Shown here: positions 21,183 to 33,784 of the stretch, piece by piece
How positions within the stretch are numbered: position 1 is the stretch's first letter
How the letters are laid out: each line of letters starts with the position of its first letter
Assembly: GCF_014529535.1 (NCBI RefSeq)
Contig: NW_023503555.1
Coordinates: 8,122,001 to 8,186,000 of the forward strand
DNA length: 64,000 nt
Direction of reading: 5' to 3'
Origin: Bradysia coprophila
Taxonomy: Eukaryota; Arthropoda; Insecta; Diptera; Sciaridae
Notes under the pieces: model-generated
Database searches by the model: none
What the model saw: the letters and a program-made list of their open reading frames with translations, nothing else
What the model was told of the DNA's origin: nothing
Position numbers and translations under genes: made by a program

Positions 21183-24100
21183 ACGAACACCAAAAAAGAA
21201 GAGAGAGAGAGGAGAGGAAAAAAAAACATTTTACCATCGCATCATCCCCAACATCTATTTTCGTGTACAAGTTTTTTTTTGGTTAACTTAAACCACACCA
21301 CTATACCATCTAACTATCTAATATATATACAACAAGCATAATTTTTGTGGATCCCAAGCAACAAAGAATTAAGAGCGGGAAATTGTTAATTAATTTTGAA
21401 AACTAAGAGTAACTACTACAGTGATGGGACAAAGGACATTCTGTTTAATTGGATCCATCGTTGTCTAATCGTAAAGAAAAGTGAAATAGAAAAAAGTCAA
21501 AAAGTCAATCAGAGAATCATGTTTTTATGTTAATTAATAAGATCTATGTATGAATGTGTATATATTAATCTTCCATCATGTCGCCATATTGTCGATGTGA
21601 AAAACAAAACAAAAATTCTTTTTTTTTATTTATAATTTTGTGACAAACCACACACACAAATATACCCGGCAGCCCATATGTCTCATCGCAATGGAAGGGT
21701 TTTTTTTAAAGAAAAAGAAGAAGAAAAAACATTTTTTGTTTCGACAAATTTTTTGCGTTTTCATTTCCGTATTTTGTTGTTGTTTTTGTGTTTAAACAAA
21801 TTAAAAATTCTTTGTAGCATTAACACCTCAGTGAAGAAGATTGTCCTTCCACACTTAATTTGCTTGTTGAAAGATTTATGTGACTGAAAAAGAATTACCC
21901 GTACGCCAATCCACTCATTTAAAAATATCAACCAACACACACACACACACACACAACAAATCAACCACTTAGTTAACTCTGCGTCAACAATAAACATTAT
22001 CGATAAAAGAAACGAAGAAAACAAACCAGAAATCAGTTTAAAAAAATTGAACAAAAACAGTAACACACGTACAATATTACATTCATAATGGTCTCACACC
22101 GAATCGGTACAATTCATTTGAATCACAAACCGATGAACTGTTCTGCTTACCATTCATGATGACAATTATTTCTTTAGTTCATTTTTTTTTCTCGAACACA
22201 AAATGAATTCGTTTTCTCGATTAAAACATTTCGCTATCCGGATCACACGCAATGGAGCAATTTAAATCGTCGGGAAACAATTTTCGAATCGTTTCGATGC
22301 GGTCGAGATGCTGGATCGCGGAGATGCGGTTCCCACGTTTCGTAACGGTTTTATATTATTTTGTTGGTAACGTTGCGATCCAATAGATAAATGAATTTTT
22401 TTCTGTTCCCCCCAAGTGTTTGAGTCATCCGATTTCGTTTTCCCTCCCATTTAATTTTCGTTTCGTCCCCTTTTTCGGATGATTTCTGGACTTAATAATA
22501 ACATCTCCCCCGAAAAGTATAATGAACATTTTTTAGATAGTTGAGCTCGTTTTTGAGTGCAATTGAATTATTTTAGACAGAGATGCAAGTTTAAAACGAA
22601 AAGAAAATGATCACTACGACGTGCTAAATTTAGAAGACAAAAGTAAAAAAAAAGAAACAAAATTGTGAGATTGATTTTGAATTCCTTTTTTTGATTTCTT
22701 AATCTCTTAACGGAAATTGTATCCACTGACGGACAATAACAAAAAAAAGACAGAGAAATGAGAGAGAGAGAAAAGCCATGAAAAATTGTTATGATTTTTT
22801 CATCCGAAGGAGAAAAAAGTAAAATTAAAAATCAAATCTTCATAAGCGCATATCCTGTTTTGCTTTTAAATAAAACAAAAAAAAACTTATTGTTGTTGAA
22901 CATTTCTTAATTTTTTTCCCACAATGAATCCCAACCAACCCACACTCACACCAAATGTGCGTGCCGGGCCAAGCCGTTTCATTGTGGAATCCGTTTTTAA
23001 TAATTTTTTTTTGTTTGTTTCCAATTTTAGTTTTGATTTTTCGTGATTATTTGTATGATTTGTTAATTTTAGTTTAATTTTCTTTAGACATTAAGGTACG
23101 AATTAACTTAATTCAAATTTGTCTGTACAGTTTTTAGCGGTAGAAACGGAAAAGTTTATATTTAACAAACAAACTAAAAAAAATTTACAGAAAAAAAATC
23201 ATTTTTTTTGGAAGATTTTTTTTGCGTTGTTGCAAAACAATTTGATGAAAATGGTGAGAGAGATAGAGATGAAGATACGTTCCACAGACTAGTTCCACCG
23301 GGACGTTTTCTTTTCTTTTCTCTAGAGATTGAAAGATACGTTCCACAGACTAGTTCCATCGGGACGTTTTCAGTCTTCTCTTGACAAAAAACACAAAAAT
23401 CTTTTCAGTTTTTTGTGCTCTATCCATTTTTATTCTATCGTTTCGCTTCAACAAAGAATCATTGTACGAATATTTGTTTCAAAAAAAAGAAACAAAACAT
23501 AACCTCAATCTTCAACCATCCGAATGATTTTTCAACAAAAAAAAACGTTTCTTTGGGTCATTTCAAATTTTTCGTTTTAATTTGACATAAAAGGCTTTGC
23601 ATTTGCATCTCATGTATACCGAAAATGACATCTTGTTCGTATGTATATGAGAGATGAGCTTTCCAATCAGGCTTTTGAATCAGAAAAAAAAGAGTAGCAG
23701 CAGCAGTAACATCAGCGCGCAACATATTTGCAATTCAATCCTTGTAAATATTCAGCAAAAAAAAATGTTTTTTTGTTGTTTTTAGTCAATCCTCATGGAC
23801 ATAAAAAATCTTAATTTTTTTTGGTGACAAATAAACATAATGTAAGCCGCAGTGTAATTAAAAACAACAAATTATATAATTAATTAAGATCAAAGACCAT
23901 TTTAAAAGTAAAACAACAAGAAGAAAACAAAAAAAAACATTTAAAACAAAGAAGATTGTCGGGTCGAATATATCGTATGAAAAATAAAAATAAAAAAAAA
24001 AAACAAAAAAAATAAATTCAATTTGTACATTCCAAATGTAAATTTATTTCTGTTTTCCTGATTACCGTATCGTATTAATTATATATCATATATTAAATTT

Positions 24101-24420
24101 AAATTATATATATATATTAGTGTTCAAATAGAAAATAAATTTTCTGTTTTGGAATTTGTTACAAACAAAAAACAAAAACAACAAATTGTTTTTTCTTTAT
24201 CATTTCGTTTTCGTTTTTACACTCCTCATGATTTCGTTTCTTTTTCCGGCGCCAATTATCGTTTTCAATTGCTCATAATTTCCATTCTTTTATTATTTTT
24301 CTTCTCTTTATTTAACCACCGGGAGATTGCTGTACAATGTCAAAATCTTAAGAATATACAATCTCCAAAAATAAAACCCGATTTTTGTGGAAAAGTACCA
24401 ACTATGTCTAACTATACAAA
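21183..24420 (+). other. Probable long 3' UTR and flank of V-ATPase c gene
   Basis: This is a low-complexity region of A-runs and T-runs without protein-like frames. It contains several AATAAA signals, among them 22869-22874 and 24134-24139, so alternative poly(A) sites are possible. It also holds a CA repeat near 21935-21953. Transcript extent cannot be fixed from sequence alone. Confidence 0.45.
23272..23371. repeat. Direct repeat of about 40 bp, spaced 60 bp
   Basis: The string GATACGTTCCACAGACTAG, continuing to a GGGACGTTTTC end, occurs at about 23273 and again at about 23333. The copies differ at one base within the repeated stretch. It sits in the presumed 3' UTR. Confidence 0.8.
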
Positions 24421-24436
24421 ATGATGCATGCTATCA

Positions 24437-24610
24437 AAGCCAAAACTACAGACAACAAATTCTTCGACGCTTGTGTGGCTACTGGTGATCAAAAACCCAA
24501 AACATGCACTTTTATTTTGGAGTATCTGTAGACAATACATGAACTCTCATAGTCGCTAGGGTTGTCGTGGGAAAGGAAATTTCGAGTACTTTCGGGCAGG
24601 GGTCTGTCAG
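24437..24610. repeat. Interspersed repeat, family 2 (copy 2)
   Basis: This carries ACTACAGACAACAAATTCTT, TGGTGATCAAAAACCCAAAA and ATGAACTCTCATAGTCG in the same order as 35700-35830, and inverted relative to 59393-59590. It ends about 180 bases before the THAP transposase ATG. Confidence 0.75.
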
Positions 24611-24789
24611 CTCATTGTTTTATTTTTTTACTACCTCGGCGCACACATACACTTCTATCAACCGCATAGCTAACTTCATTGCGCTCAACTGACATATTCG
24701 TTTTTTAATTTTAAACAATAAGCAACTAACGACTCCGGAATTTTGATTTCAATCAATTTTCTAATAATCAGAAAAATTATTTGATTAAA

Positions 24790-27700
24790 ATGGTGATACA
24801 ATGTTGTGTAAAAGACTGTGGTACTGTTGGAAATAATAATTTCCACAGTTTCCCCAAAAACAAGCAAATCGCAGAAAAGTGGATTGCGGCTGCCCAAGCG
24901 GTACATTTGATTGAAAAACTGAATGATAACAAACTATCGAGTTCATTCTACAAAGTGTGTAGAAAACACTTCCAAGAATCTGATCTCACGAAAAATGGAA
25001 AAGGACAGATCATTGTGAAGCAGGATTGCGCACCGAGCCTGTTCCTGCCAAATAATACTAACGTAACTTACCAGACATTCATTCATGTTTTGTGTAACCA
25101 CTTAATGACTCAAATTCTAATCTAGGTTCCAGCAGCGATGACTATCAATTCTACCAATCCTCCACAGCACAATTCACTGCCAGCCGTGAGTTTTTTTCGG
25201 AAGGAATTATAAATACCTTGGTCGACTATATCCTTTGAAATATCTTAGGACAAGGACAAATCAGTGGATCAACCTGAAAGTGATCGCAAGTTTGATGAAA
25301 GGGGCACTGGACCTTCTACGGTCGAATCGGTCTCGAAAAACGGTCCTAGAGCAGCTGAAAGAAATGGACGTCAAATTGGCAATCGCTCCAAAGCCATGGT
25401 TTGTGGACATGTTGGATGTCGTCTACGTCTATTTGTTTTGTGCCGTCTTGTTTTATGTGTAATAAATGTGATCGTCTCGTATATTTATTTAATGATTTTT
25501 TAATCAAAGAGAATATTTCAGGGAAGCAAGTTACCAACTTTATCTTAGGTCTCTTAACAATGTCGAAGAATTTTCAAACCTCAATCATTCCCATTATTTT
25601 CCACTTCCGATTTCAATTTTCTCTTTAGAATTTTGATTTTGTAACACAAAAATGGAAAAATTATTTTAGGGTCGCCTGTATACTTACATCGGTATCCATG
25701 GAAATCGAAAACAATTTTGTCATTTTACTTAGAAAAGCCCTTAATATTAAGGCTCGGAACAGGTCAGGTTTACCTGAAGCTGACCTGAAAATATTTGAAC
25801 CTGTTTCGACCTGAACCTGATTCAATCAACTTTGACCTGACCTGATTTTGCCTGAAACCTAATTAGAAGTATCAGGTCTGACCTGACCTGAAACCTGACA
25901 GGTTGACCTGAAAATTTGTATGAAAAATTCAGGTCAACCTGAAACCTGGCCTGACAGGTTTCATAAATTCAGGTTCGGATCAGGTCAGGTTTCTTCATAA
26001 ATGAAAACCTGACCTGACCTGAAGTTTCAGGTCAGTCACTTTTTTGACCGCCTTACTTAATATATCATTTACGGAAATTGAGATTGGAGATTCTTCGTCA
26101 CCTTAGTAATGTATCGACTCAGAGTGATTAACCCAAACTACAATGTTAGATGGCAGATTTCATTTTTTTCAAGCTACTGGTGTTGCACATATGAAATGTT
26201 GTATTTCTTAGAAATATCTAGTCATAGTCTTCGTATACTCCAGAGTGGCATAAACACTCGTACAATGTCTTGACCTCCTATTTTTTGGGGAAAATATTCC
26301 TAGTTAGGCCTTGGTGTCTAGGCCCCATAACAGGTCTCAGATATTTTTGATCTTCCATACCTGGCCGATGGTAAGCGGTCAAAAGTCGAAAAATGTGGTT
26401 TCGGTGTCCGGATTACATTCCCGTAAGGTGGAGAAGACACGGGCGTGTATGGGTTCATTGGAAAGCTGAGGTCTAGTACTTCCGGGGCAAATATTAACTG
26501 CAAAAAATTTGATGATAAACGGCCGAAAATGTGAACTCCGGAAAATTTATCAGAATCGATGGAACCTCGGTGAACTTTGACTAGGGCTGTGACCTCCCTA
26601 ATGCAATTATTTGATTAAATTTTTAGTCGAAATTCAAAAGAATCCCTCACAGCTTTATGTTGTATATCGGCACTTCTTGCTGTTGTTACAAGTTGCTTGA
26701 ATTCCGTTGTCCGTTTTTACACTCTGAATTTTTTACTTTGAACCATTTATGTATATTGTCTGTACTTGACATATTCCCTGTGTTACGTAGATTTTTTATT
26801 TCGATTCTAGAACGAACCACGCTCGAATACGTTGAGTTACTACAAGCGACGTGTGAAGGTCCTACAGCAGAAAGTCAAAAACACCAAACTAAATGATTCT
26901 ACAGTCCTCGATTATTTAAAGACCAAGTTTAATGAACAGCTGATGGAGTTCATTACTATGCAACTGAAAAACTGCGGACGATCAAAACACGGAAGACGCT
27001 ACACACCTGAACAAAAGAGCCTTTGCCTAGCAATGTACAAACAAGGTCCGAAAAGCTACCGTTTTAACGAACAATGGTGTTGTTTGCCCACTAAACGTAC
27101 CTTGGGCCGCTACAGCGCGCAATTAATGTTTAAATCCGGAGTTGATTCGAAAGTTCTGGCTGCCGTCGAAAATATCGTAGCACAGTGGCATCAAAAGGAC
27201 AAATACTGTTCAATCGGTTGGGACGAGGTCTCCCTTAATGAACACTTGGATTATTGCCAGTCGATGGATAAAATCGAAGGGTTTGTTGAAATGTGCAAAC
27301 CGAAAGTTCCAATTTTTGCGACTCACGCATTGACCTTTATGGTTCGTGGAATCGAAATATCATTTAAGCAATCGGTCGGATACTTTTATACGAACGGCTT
27401 GAGCTCATTTGAATTGGTAGAGCTTATCAAATTAATGATAGAACGAGTATCCGCTACAGGTAACTATAAAAGTGAAGAATTTTTCGTCATTGCTTCAATA
27501 AGATAATAGAGATGAAACTCTGCAAATGTACAGTGTACATTTATAGATACAATTGAGGTCATTTTGATTTGGTGGAAAATGTCGAGCCGTTTAAAGCATC
27601 CTAATAATTTCACAAAGTTTTTGATTCACGTCTATCGATTATTCATATTTGTATCTATCTTATACCATGACATTAATGAATGGAATGCCTCTGCTCTTTT

Positions 27701-30700
27701 AAGAGTCATACAAGCGGTCTCCGATTTTAATGAGTGGCAACTCGCTGGATTCGTATTTCAATTCTTTCTATGAAACACTGATCTTTCACTTATTCCAAAA
27801 AAAATTATTTTCTGTGAAAAGCGTTCAAAAGTAAAGACATGTCAGAGGGCACAGAAAACAGTTTTTCGGCAATAACTCAAGAAAAAATTATTTTAAATTA
27901 TTTTAATGTTGTACAAATGTCGGCCCTGGAAAGACCTACAGGTAGAGTATACGCAGTCCTTGGTGCGAGTAGATCCACAAGAGTTATGACTAAAAATATG
28001 GAAGATGTTCTTGCAGCATCGGTGTTCCACGGAACTGAGCATAGGGTTTTGTAGCTGGCTTCACCCACTATCGTTCCACACATAAATGAGCCCAGTAAAC
28101 GTATACGTTTGTGCTGCAAGCCTACAAAAGTCTTGGAAAAAAGTTGGTGCCAAAATGCTGTTTTTTTCTTTCTTTCTGGTGGCACATCTGCTTCAACAGC
28201 GTTCGGGACGGTTCTACGGTGGTCATTATTTATCGTCTACTATTCTTTGACCTTATCAATAGAAAAACGCTTCGCTATATCGCGAACATAATGTCGTTAC
28301 AACAGATCCTGTGTTAGTAATAAAGTGTTAGCGTATAGCGCATGATCTCAGGACTTCTGAACAGTAATTAGTTTTTCAATTTGCTACGTGATAGGAGTTT
28401 GGAAAACCGTTTGCTCCCACTTGATCATTTCGTTTTTCCAAACTCCTGTTGAGTAGCAAATATTGGTCCGATTGAAACTAATTACTGTTCCGGAGTCCTT
28501 AGGTCATGTGCTATACGCTAACACTATATTTGACTAAAATCCGCCAAGAAAAAGGTAATGTTTTTTCTCTTAATATTACTAACACTGGATCTGTCGTAAC
28601 GACATATATTCGCGACATAGCGAAGACTTTTTCTATTGATAAGATAAAAGAAAAGTAGACGATAAAAAATGACTGCCATAGCACCGCTCCAGCTGTAGAG
28701 TCCCCAGAAAGAAGGAAAAATCTGTATTTTGGCACCAGCTTTTTTCCAAGACTAATTTAGGCTTTAAGCACAAAAGTATGGGTTCATTTTATGTGGAACG
28801 ATAGTGAATGAGGTCAGCTACAAAACCCCATACTCAGTTCCGTCGAACACCGATGCTGCAGGGAAGACGGACTCTCCGAACATCTTCCATATTTTCGCAC
28901 CAAGGAGTACATATACTCTACCAACGAGCTATCACTCATTAAAATCGGAGACCGCTTGTGCCCAAAGTTAATAAAATCACCTGAAGTTTTAACGATATGT
29001 CTCTTAATGTGCATAAAATTTGTCTGTCTCTGACCACGTCTTTATCTTATTCTAAAGGGCTGGTACCGATACTCTCCGTGTGCGATACATGCAGCGTCAA
29101 TGCGAGCGCAGTCAATGAACTGGTATATCCGAATACAAGTCAAACCCAACAAACTGGAGATTTGTTGCAATATACAGTAAATGGACATCGAATAACACAC
29201 ACCTACGACCCATCTCACCTCATTAAGGCGGTCAGGAATAATTTAGAGGTGAAAAACATCGCTCATTTCATTGGTGAACGTTGGCAACCTGGCAATACGG
29301 ATTACGACGCTTCACTTCAAATTGCTACATGGAACGATATAGATCAACTTTACGGTATACGTGCTTTACGGCGAAAGCTGCCGAATTTGACGGATGAACA
29401 CCTGAAACCGAATAAGTTGAAGATGAAGGTGTCGATAGCTACACAAGTGTTCAGCAACACTGTCGGAACTGTGATGCTTGATTGCGTGAACGATGGAATG
29501 TTGCCAGATGATTTCACCACAACTGCACGGTTGGTTTTATTCATAAACGACCTTTTCGACAGCGTTAACGGTTCCGTTAAGTACCCCGTCGATTCGCTTA
29601 AGAGCGCTGTAACGCCAAAGTCAATCCATTCAGAATTTTACGAGTATGCTTTGGTGATGCTCGAAAACATGTTTTTCGTTGACAAAGGCACTGGCGCTAG
29701 AAACAACCGTTCATCAGTACTGAAGAAGTTTGAATCCACCATTCGAGGTTACCAACAGGTGGCAAAGACGTGCTTTGAAGCTGATATTCCAAAACTACAG
29801 ATAAGGTATCATTTCATCTCAGTTATATGATCTGGTGTTTACTGGAACGAAACGTTGATTTGCACCGAAAGAAATTGGAAATCTTAAGGAAATACGACAG
29901 TCTCGATAACATTCATCACGTCCAATATTAGCATTTAAAGTTATCCACATTTGGTTTAACTTCAGTCCTGAAATGATGATGCCACTATTTTTCAGTGTGA
30001 CATTTTATGGTTTTCCTTCCTTAAATGCCAAAACATCCTATCCTTTTTTCTTTCCTGTTTTTTGCTTCAAAATTTATTTTTTAGCTAGCGTGATGTGAGA
30101 AAAACGAAAGTAATTATCACAAAGGCTAAGCTATAACTTAGAAGCAATTACGTATAATGCTCGAAATCAGGTCATACAAAAATTATTCCAATTGTCTCGA
30201 AGCAAACTCGGGTGGATATCGAAAGTGGTATGATTTGTCTAGAAAGGTTTCCGCTTCCCGTTGCACATGCCGATACAACAGTTGGAAACATCTAAATCTA
30301 TCTAAATAGGTCAGCTTCAGCTTGAAAACTGAATTGAGTTCAGGTTTGAACCTGAAGCTGACCTGTTTAGAGATTTAGCGTAAGATGGGCTTCCTTCTAT
30401 TTTTTGATCTCCACACGGAGTCTTCATAAGACGATTGGATTAATTTTTTGTATGATCTTATTTGAACCTCCAAGCATCATTTACGTACTGTTTTAATGCC
30501 AGCGGAATGTGAAATACTGACACAGTGAGTGTGAATGGGATTCACTTTCCACTAGCATCTAAAATTGATCAATTTTCCTGAAAATGTGTTCCTTTCCTAT
30601 GATTCCAGAGAAACCACTCAAGATGGACTTGAAAATTTCTTTGGTTGCGTGAAATCGTGCAACCAAAATAATAAAACCACGGCGAGCCAGTACCGAACTG

Positions 30701-31449
30701 GATACGGAACGATGATCGTAAATAATATTACGGGAACGAATTCATTGAAGTCGAATTGCCAACCCGACGATTCTTCAGCACTCCTAACGAATTTACACGA
30801 GTTCCTGTCTGTGTGTAAAGATCAACCGAATGATTCGACCTTGTTGTCGTACACAGAGCCATCATCATCGTCATTTGTTCAACCTGAAGCAGATGACCTG
30901 GATTCGCTTGTCAGTTTCGATCCAGAGGACAAGGATTATGAGTTTGTTTCTGAAAATGGTCTAATCACTCACTCAGAATTCGTCGAAGGCTCAAATTCAC
31001 AGTTCCTTGAGCACACAATCATTTCAAATGGAGCCAGCAAAATATGTCAGAAACTTTTAAAAACAATGAGCTGCACGGAATGTACAGAGAACTTCGAACT
31101 AATGGACGATGATGCTACGTTGCTTAGTGTCGAGAAACTTCTCGATAAATTGACGAAAACTATTTCCAAAATCTGCTCCCAAGATCTCATTAAGCAAAAA
31201 CTTCTTGCTAGTGTCCAAGAAGTGACCGTCCACTTTATTGGATGTAAAGATCATTTAGATGTGATTGACCGGAAACTAAAAAATTTGGCGGTTGATCATA
31301 TCCTTCTTTCGTTCTGCAATGACATCAACCAAATATTGTCAGGGAAAATAACCTCTTTACCTGAAAAAGCTAATTCCATACAGAAGCTGGCCTTCGATCA
31401 TCGAATGAAAAAACGTGGAATCGGCAAGTTCTCCGACAAATTTAATTGA
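24790..31449 (+). CDS. THAP-domain P-element-type transposase (THAP9-like), 6 exons, 906 aa
   Basis: Exons: 24790-25062, 25126-25185, 25249-25398, 26811-27459, 29058-29805, 30609-31449. All join in frame to 906 residues. Residues 1-91 hold a THAP zinc finger: CCVKDC near the start, then CRKHF, ending in APSLFLP. A basic coil (YYKRRVKVLQQKVKN) starts near residue 170. GRRYTPEQKSLCLAMYKQGP follows. The three acidic residues of the P-element RNase H-like core appear present: D near 299 (GWDEVSL), D near 387 (SVCDTCSVN) and E near 635 (QDGLENFFG). DPSHLIKAVRNNL is also conserved. Domain order and length match P transposase and THAP9. I found no convincing terminal inverted repeats, so it may be an old immobile copy, a domesticated gene or an element with diverged ends. 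The boundary of exon 3 is the least certain. Confidence 0.85.
25749..26045. repeat. Dense cluster of AGGTCA/TGACCT motifs in intron 3
   Basis: In about 300 bases, AGGTCA, TGACCT or ACCTGA recur many times in both orientations. The element starts GGCTCGGAACAGGTCAGG. Related patches are at 30306-30370, 14590-14830 and 31990-32136. It is probably a degenerate short-period repeat. AGGTCA is also the nuclear-receptor half-site, but function is speculative. Confidence 0.7.
27712..28965. mobile_element. Large foldback element inside intron 4 of the transposase gene
   Basis: Two inverted arms meet at about 28420. Matching pairs include CAAGCGGTCTCCGATTTTAA (27712) with its complement near 28938, TGTTAGCGTATAGCGCATGA (28328) with its complement near 28505, and GTTCCACGGAACTGAG (28023) with a close complement near 28837. 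The left arm has about 175 bases missing from the right. No transposase is encoded between the arms. The host intron (27460-29057) can still be spliced in frame. Confidence 0.75.
29806..30608 (+). other. Intron 5 of the transposase gene
   Basis: It contains an AGGTTCAGGTT-like palindromic patch at 30306-30370 and otherwise no coding sequence. Donor AAG/GTATCA and acceptor TTCCAG/AG keep the phase. Confidence 0.6.
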
Positions 31450-31483
31450 AAATCACAGTTTCACAACATTCACAGTTCATATT

Positions 31484-31665
31484 TTCATTTAATTCATTTT
31501 CATTTAATTCATTTTCATTTAATTCATTTTCATTTAATTCATTTCATTTAATTCATTTTCATATAATTCATTTTCATTTAATTCATTTTCATTTAATTCA
31601 TTTTCATTTAATTCATTTTCATTTAATTCATTTTCATTTAATTCATTTTTATTTAATTCAAATTT
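31484..31665. repeat. 15-bp minisatellite (TTTTCATTTAATTCA)n
   Basis: About 12 units of a 15-base repeat follow shortly after the transposase stop codon. Because 15 is a multiple of three, a long but meaningless open frame (FNSFS repeats) runs through it. Confidence 0.95.
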
Positions 31666-31989
31666 ACGTCTAAATGAAGTTATTTTTTTATTATTTACTT
31701 TTTGTTGAAGTAAAATTTCATGATAACTAGAGGATTTATAATAGATTACAGATATGTAAAGAAGTGTAATCTTTTCCAGAAACGTGTAAATAAAAACTAA
31801 TTTGTTGAACTGAATCTATTGTTTAAAATACTAAATGATAACAAACTATCGAATTCATCAGCAGATCCTTCTCGGATGGAAGCTATTGCAAAAATAAATG
31901 ATGAGCTCAGACGTATACACTCTCTTTTATAGCAAGCCAACACCACGGTATTTTTTTCGGTGTCACCTGATGTGCTGATATTCATGATT

Positions 31990-32136
31990 TAATGCTCAGA
32001 ACAGGTTCAGTGAAGTCATACAAAAGTTAGTAACGGAAACCGGCAAACTTCCGCTACAAGTCATGACAATTTTCGATCTCTACAACACGATTAGACTAAC
32101 TTTTATATGACTGAATCTGTTCCGAGCATCAGCACG
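31990..32136. mobile_element. Palindromic MITE with TGCTCRGAACAG ends
   Basis: The left end TGCTCAGAACAGGTTCAGT and right end ACTGAATCTGTTCCGAGCA are inverted, and ACAAAAGTTAGT pairs further in with ACTAACTTTTAT. The element at 25749 begins with a similar GGCTCGGAACAGG, so the two may be related. Confidence 0.65.
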
Positions 32137-32459
32137 ATCTGATATTGTTTTGTGCTGATGACGTTAAAATGTTTCATTGGAGTCAGTGATGATCTACTCA
32201 CCGGAAAATTATAACTTCTGATGAAACTTGAACTGCATAAGCTGATTACTAAAACAACCAGACTATCATTGCCTGAACAACGACAGTAGTGCCAGACTTG
32301 AATAAATTGACTGAACCATGACGAAACCAAGGTGTTCAGTTCATCATTAAATTATTTTCACGTTTCGACACAAATTTTCCGCCTGTCAATCCGAATATAA
32401 TTCATCAGAGATCAAGTGGTACGACAGTACCTAGAACACTATCATCACACTCACCTGCA

Positions 32460-33335
32460 ATGTATTTCTAGTGACATAGCATCCTTCGACGGTGTTCATA
32501 AATTGTCGTACTAATCCAGTCGTCATTAATTGCCAGCAGCGAATCGATTTTGGTCAGCCACAGATTCTTCCATTTTTGCATCAACTTGAACAGATGATTC
32601 TCTTCGTTGTTGTCTTTGACTATTCCCAGTACCTTTTGCATGCGGTCTATTACATCCGTCTTTGCTGCCAGTCTCGTTTTGTTCTTTGAGGTCGCTTCGG
32701 AGTAGTTTCAGTTTCGCCACAACGCGTTTCCTCAGCATAAATGATTTCGGGATGTTTGGTGCGACTTTCGGTCTTCACATCGTAACGGCAATGTTTGAGC
32801 CGTGTTGCAGTCTGAAGAACGAGAAATGAATTGAGTCAAAAAATATCGCAACTCGATTCGCAAGTGGAACAGTCACTTGCTTGATTGATTCTCTGAATCC
32901 TTCTGCGTTTCACTGATACAATCGGATGAAATAGAACCGGCTGGGACATGTGCCTGCCACTGTCATACTTAATGTGGATGTAGGCATTGAACTTGATGCT
33001 CTTCATGTAGAATGTACTCGATCGTCAAGGCATCGTGCCAGTGGATCTATGTAGTGTAAAATGTGGAACGGTCAGAGAGATTTTACTTGCAGAATTATTT
33101 CGATTCTTTTTCCAATGGTTGGAATATACCCCAATGGTTGACGAATTATAACGATGTGGCATTTGTTGGATACTGTTGTTAATGTCGACCATCAAACCAT
33201 ATGCCATCCTAAATAGTGTAAAAACAATTGTTTTACTGATTGTGGCGAGCTGATGTTGATTAAAGTTGTTTTTCGTCCAATTTTTTTTGGCGTTAGAAAT
33301 AGTTTCAGGACATTCGTGCCGAACTGGCTTCATTG
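32460..33335 (-). pseudogene. Decayed gene of unknown family
   Basis: Several protein-like blocks lie in order on the minus strand but in shifting frames. MKPVRHECPETISNAKKNW starts at 33333. A block with NSIQQMPHRYNSST lies near 33180, one with YIHIKYDSGRHMSQPVLFHP near 32970, and one with TKHPEIIYAEETRCGE near 32750. The last, at about 32680-32480, has KVLGIVKDNNEENHLFKLM and LLAINDDWISTTIYEHRRR. Obvious splice joins between them break the frame in at least two places. I do not recognise the family. It may be a pseudogene or a gene whose introns I have misplaced. Confidence 0.3.
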
Positions 33336-33784
33336 TTTATGATTTTGTATTTTACGTTTGCACCTTCCATTATATTTTTTTTAATAATAACACATCACTG
33401 TCTATCAATAATTGTAATTATTATTTCTAATCGAATATGCCAATAGCACAATAACAAAACGAACTTTTTTGGTTATGATTCAACAATTTGACTTTTCACT
33501 TTCTGAATATCAACTAACTTCACGTGAAATATTCTTCGAAACATATTTGAACGAAGAGCCCGAAGAGCTGTCACCCCCGTGCTTTCGGGGCAGATTGAAG
33601 ATTCACCTTCACTATGATTTAAGTACTTGAAAATAGCGGTAAGAATTTAGCTACTTCGGCGAATATGTAACGGTCCCGAGGTTGTAACTTGTAACTAGCT
33701 ACACAAGCATCGAGGATTTTTTTTAAAAGGTAGTTTTGACTTCATACTTTTTAGTGCACATATAAACGAGCCGTCAGAACAGTC
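33336..33784. other. Non-coding, left copy of a local duplication
   Basis: Positions 33600-33770 resemble 35875-36020 (shared words ATTTAAGTACTTGAAAATA-like, GCTACTTCGGC and CATACTTTTTA). No gene is seen. Confidence 0.5.

Noticed and set aside
31446..31673. Open frame with SFNSFSFNSF-type repeats
   Set aside because: It is the translation of a 15-bp minisatellite whose period is a multiple of three.
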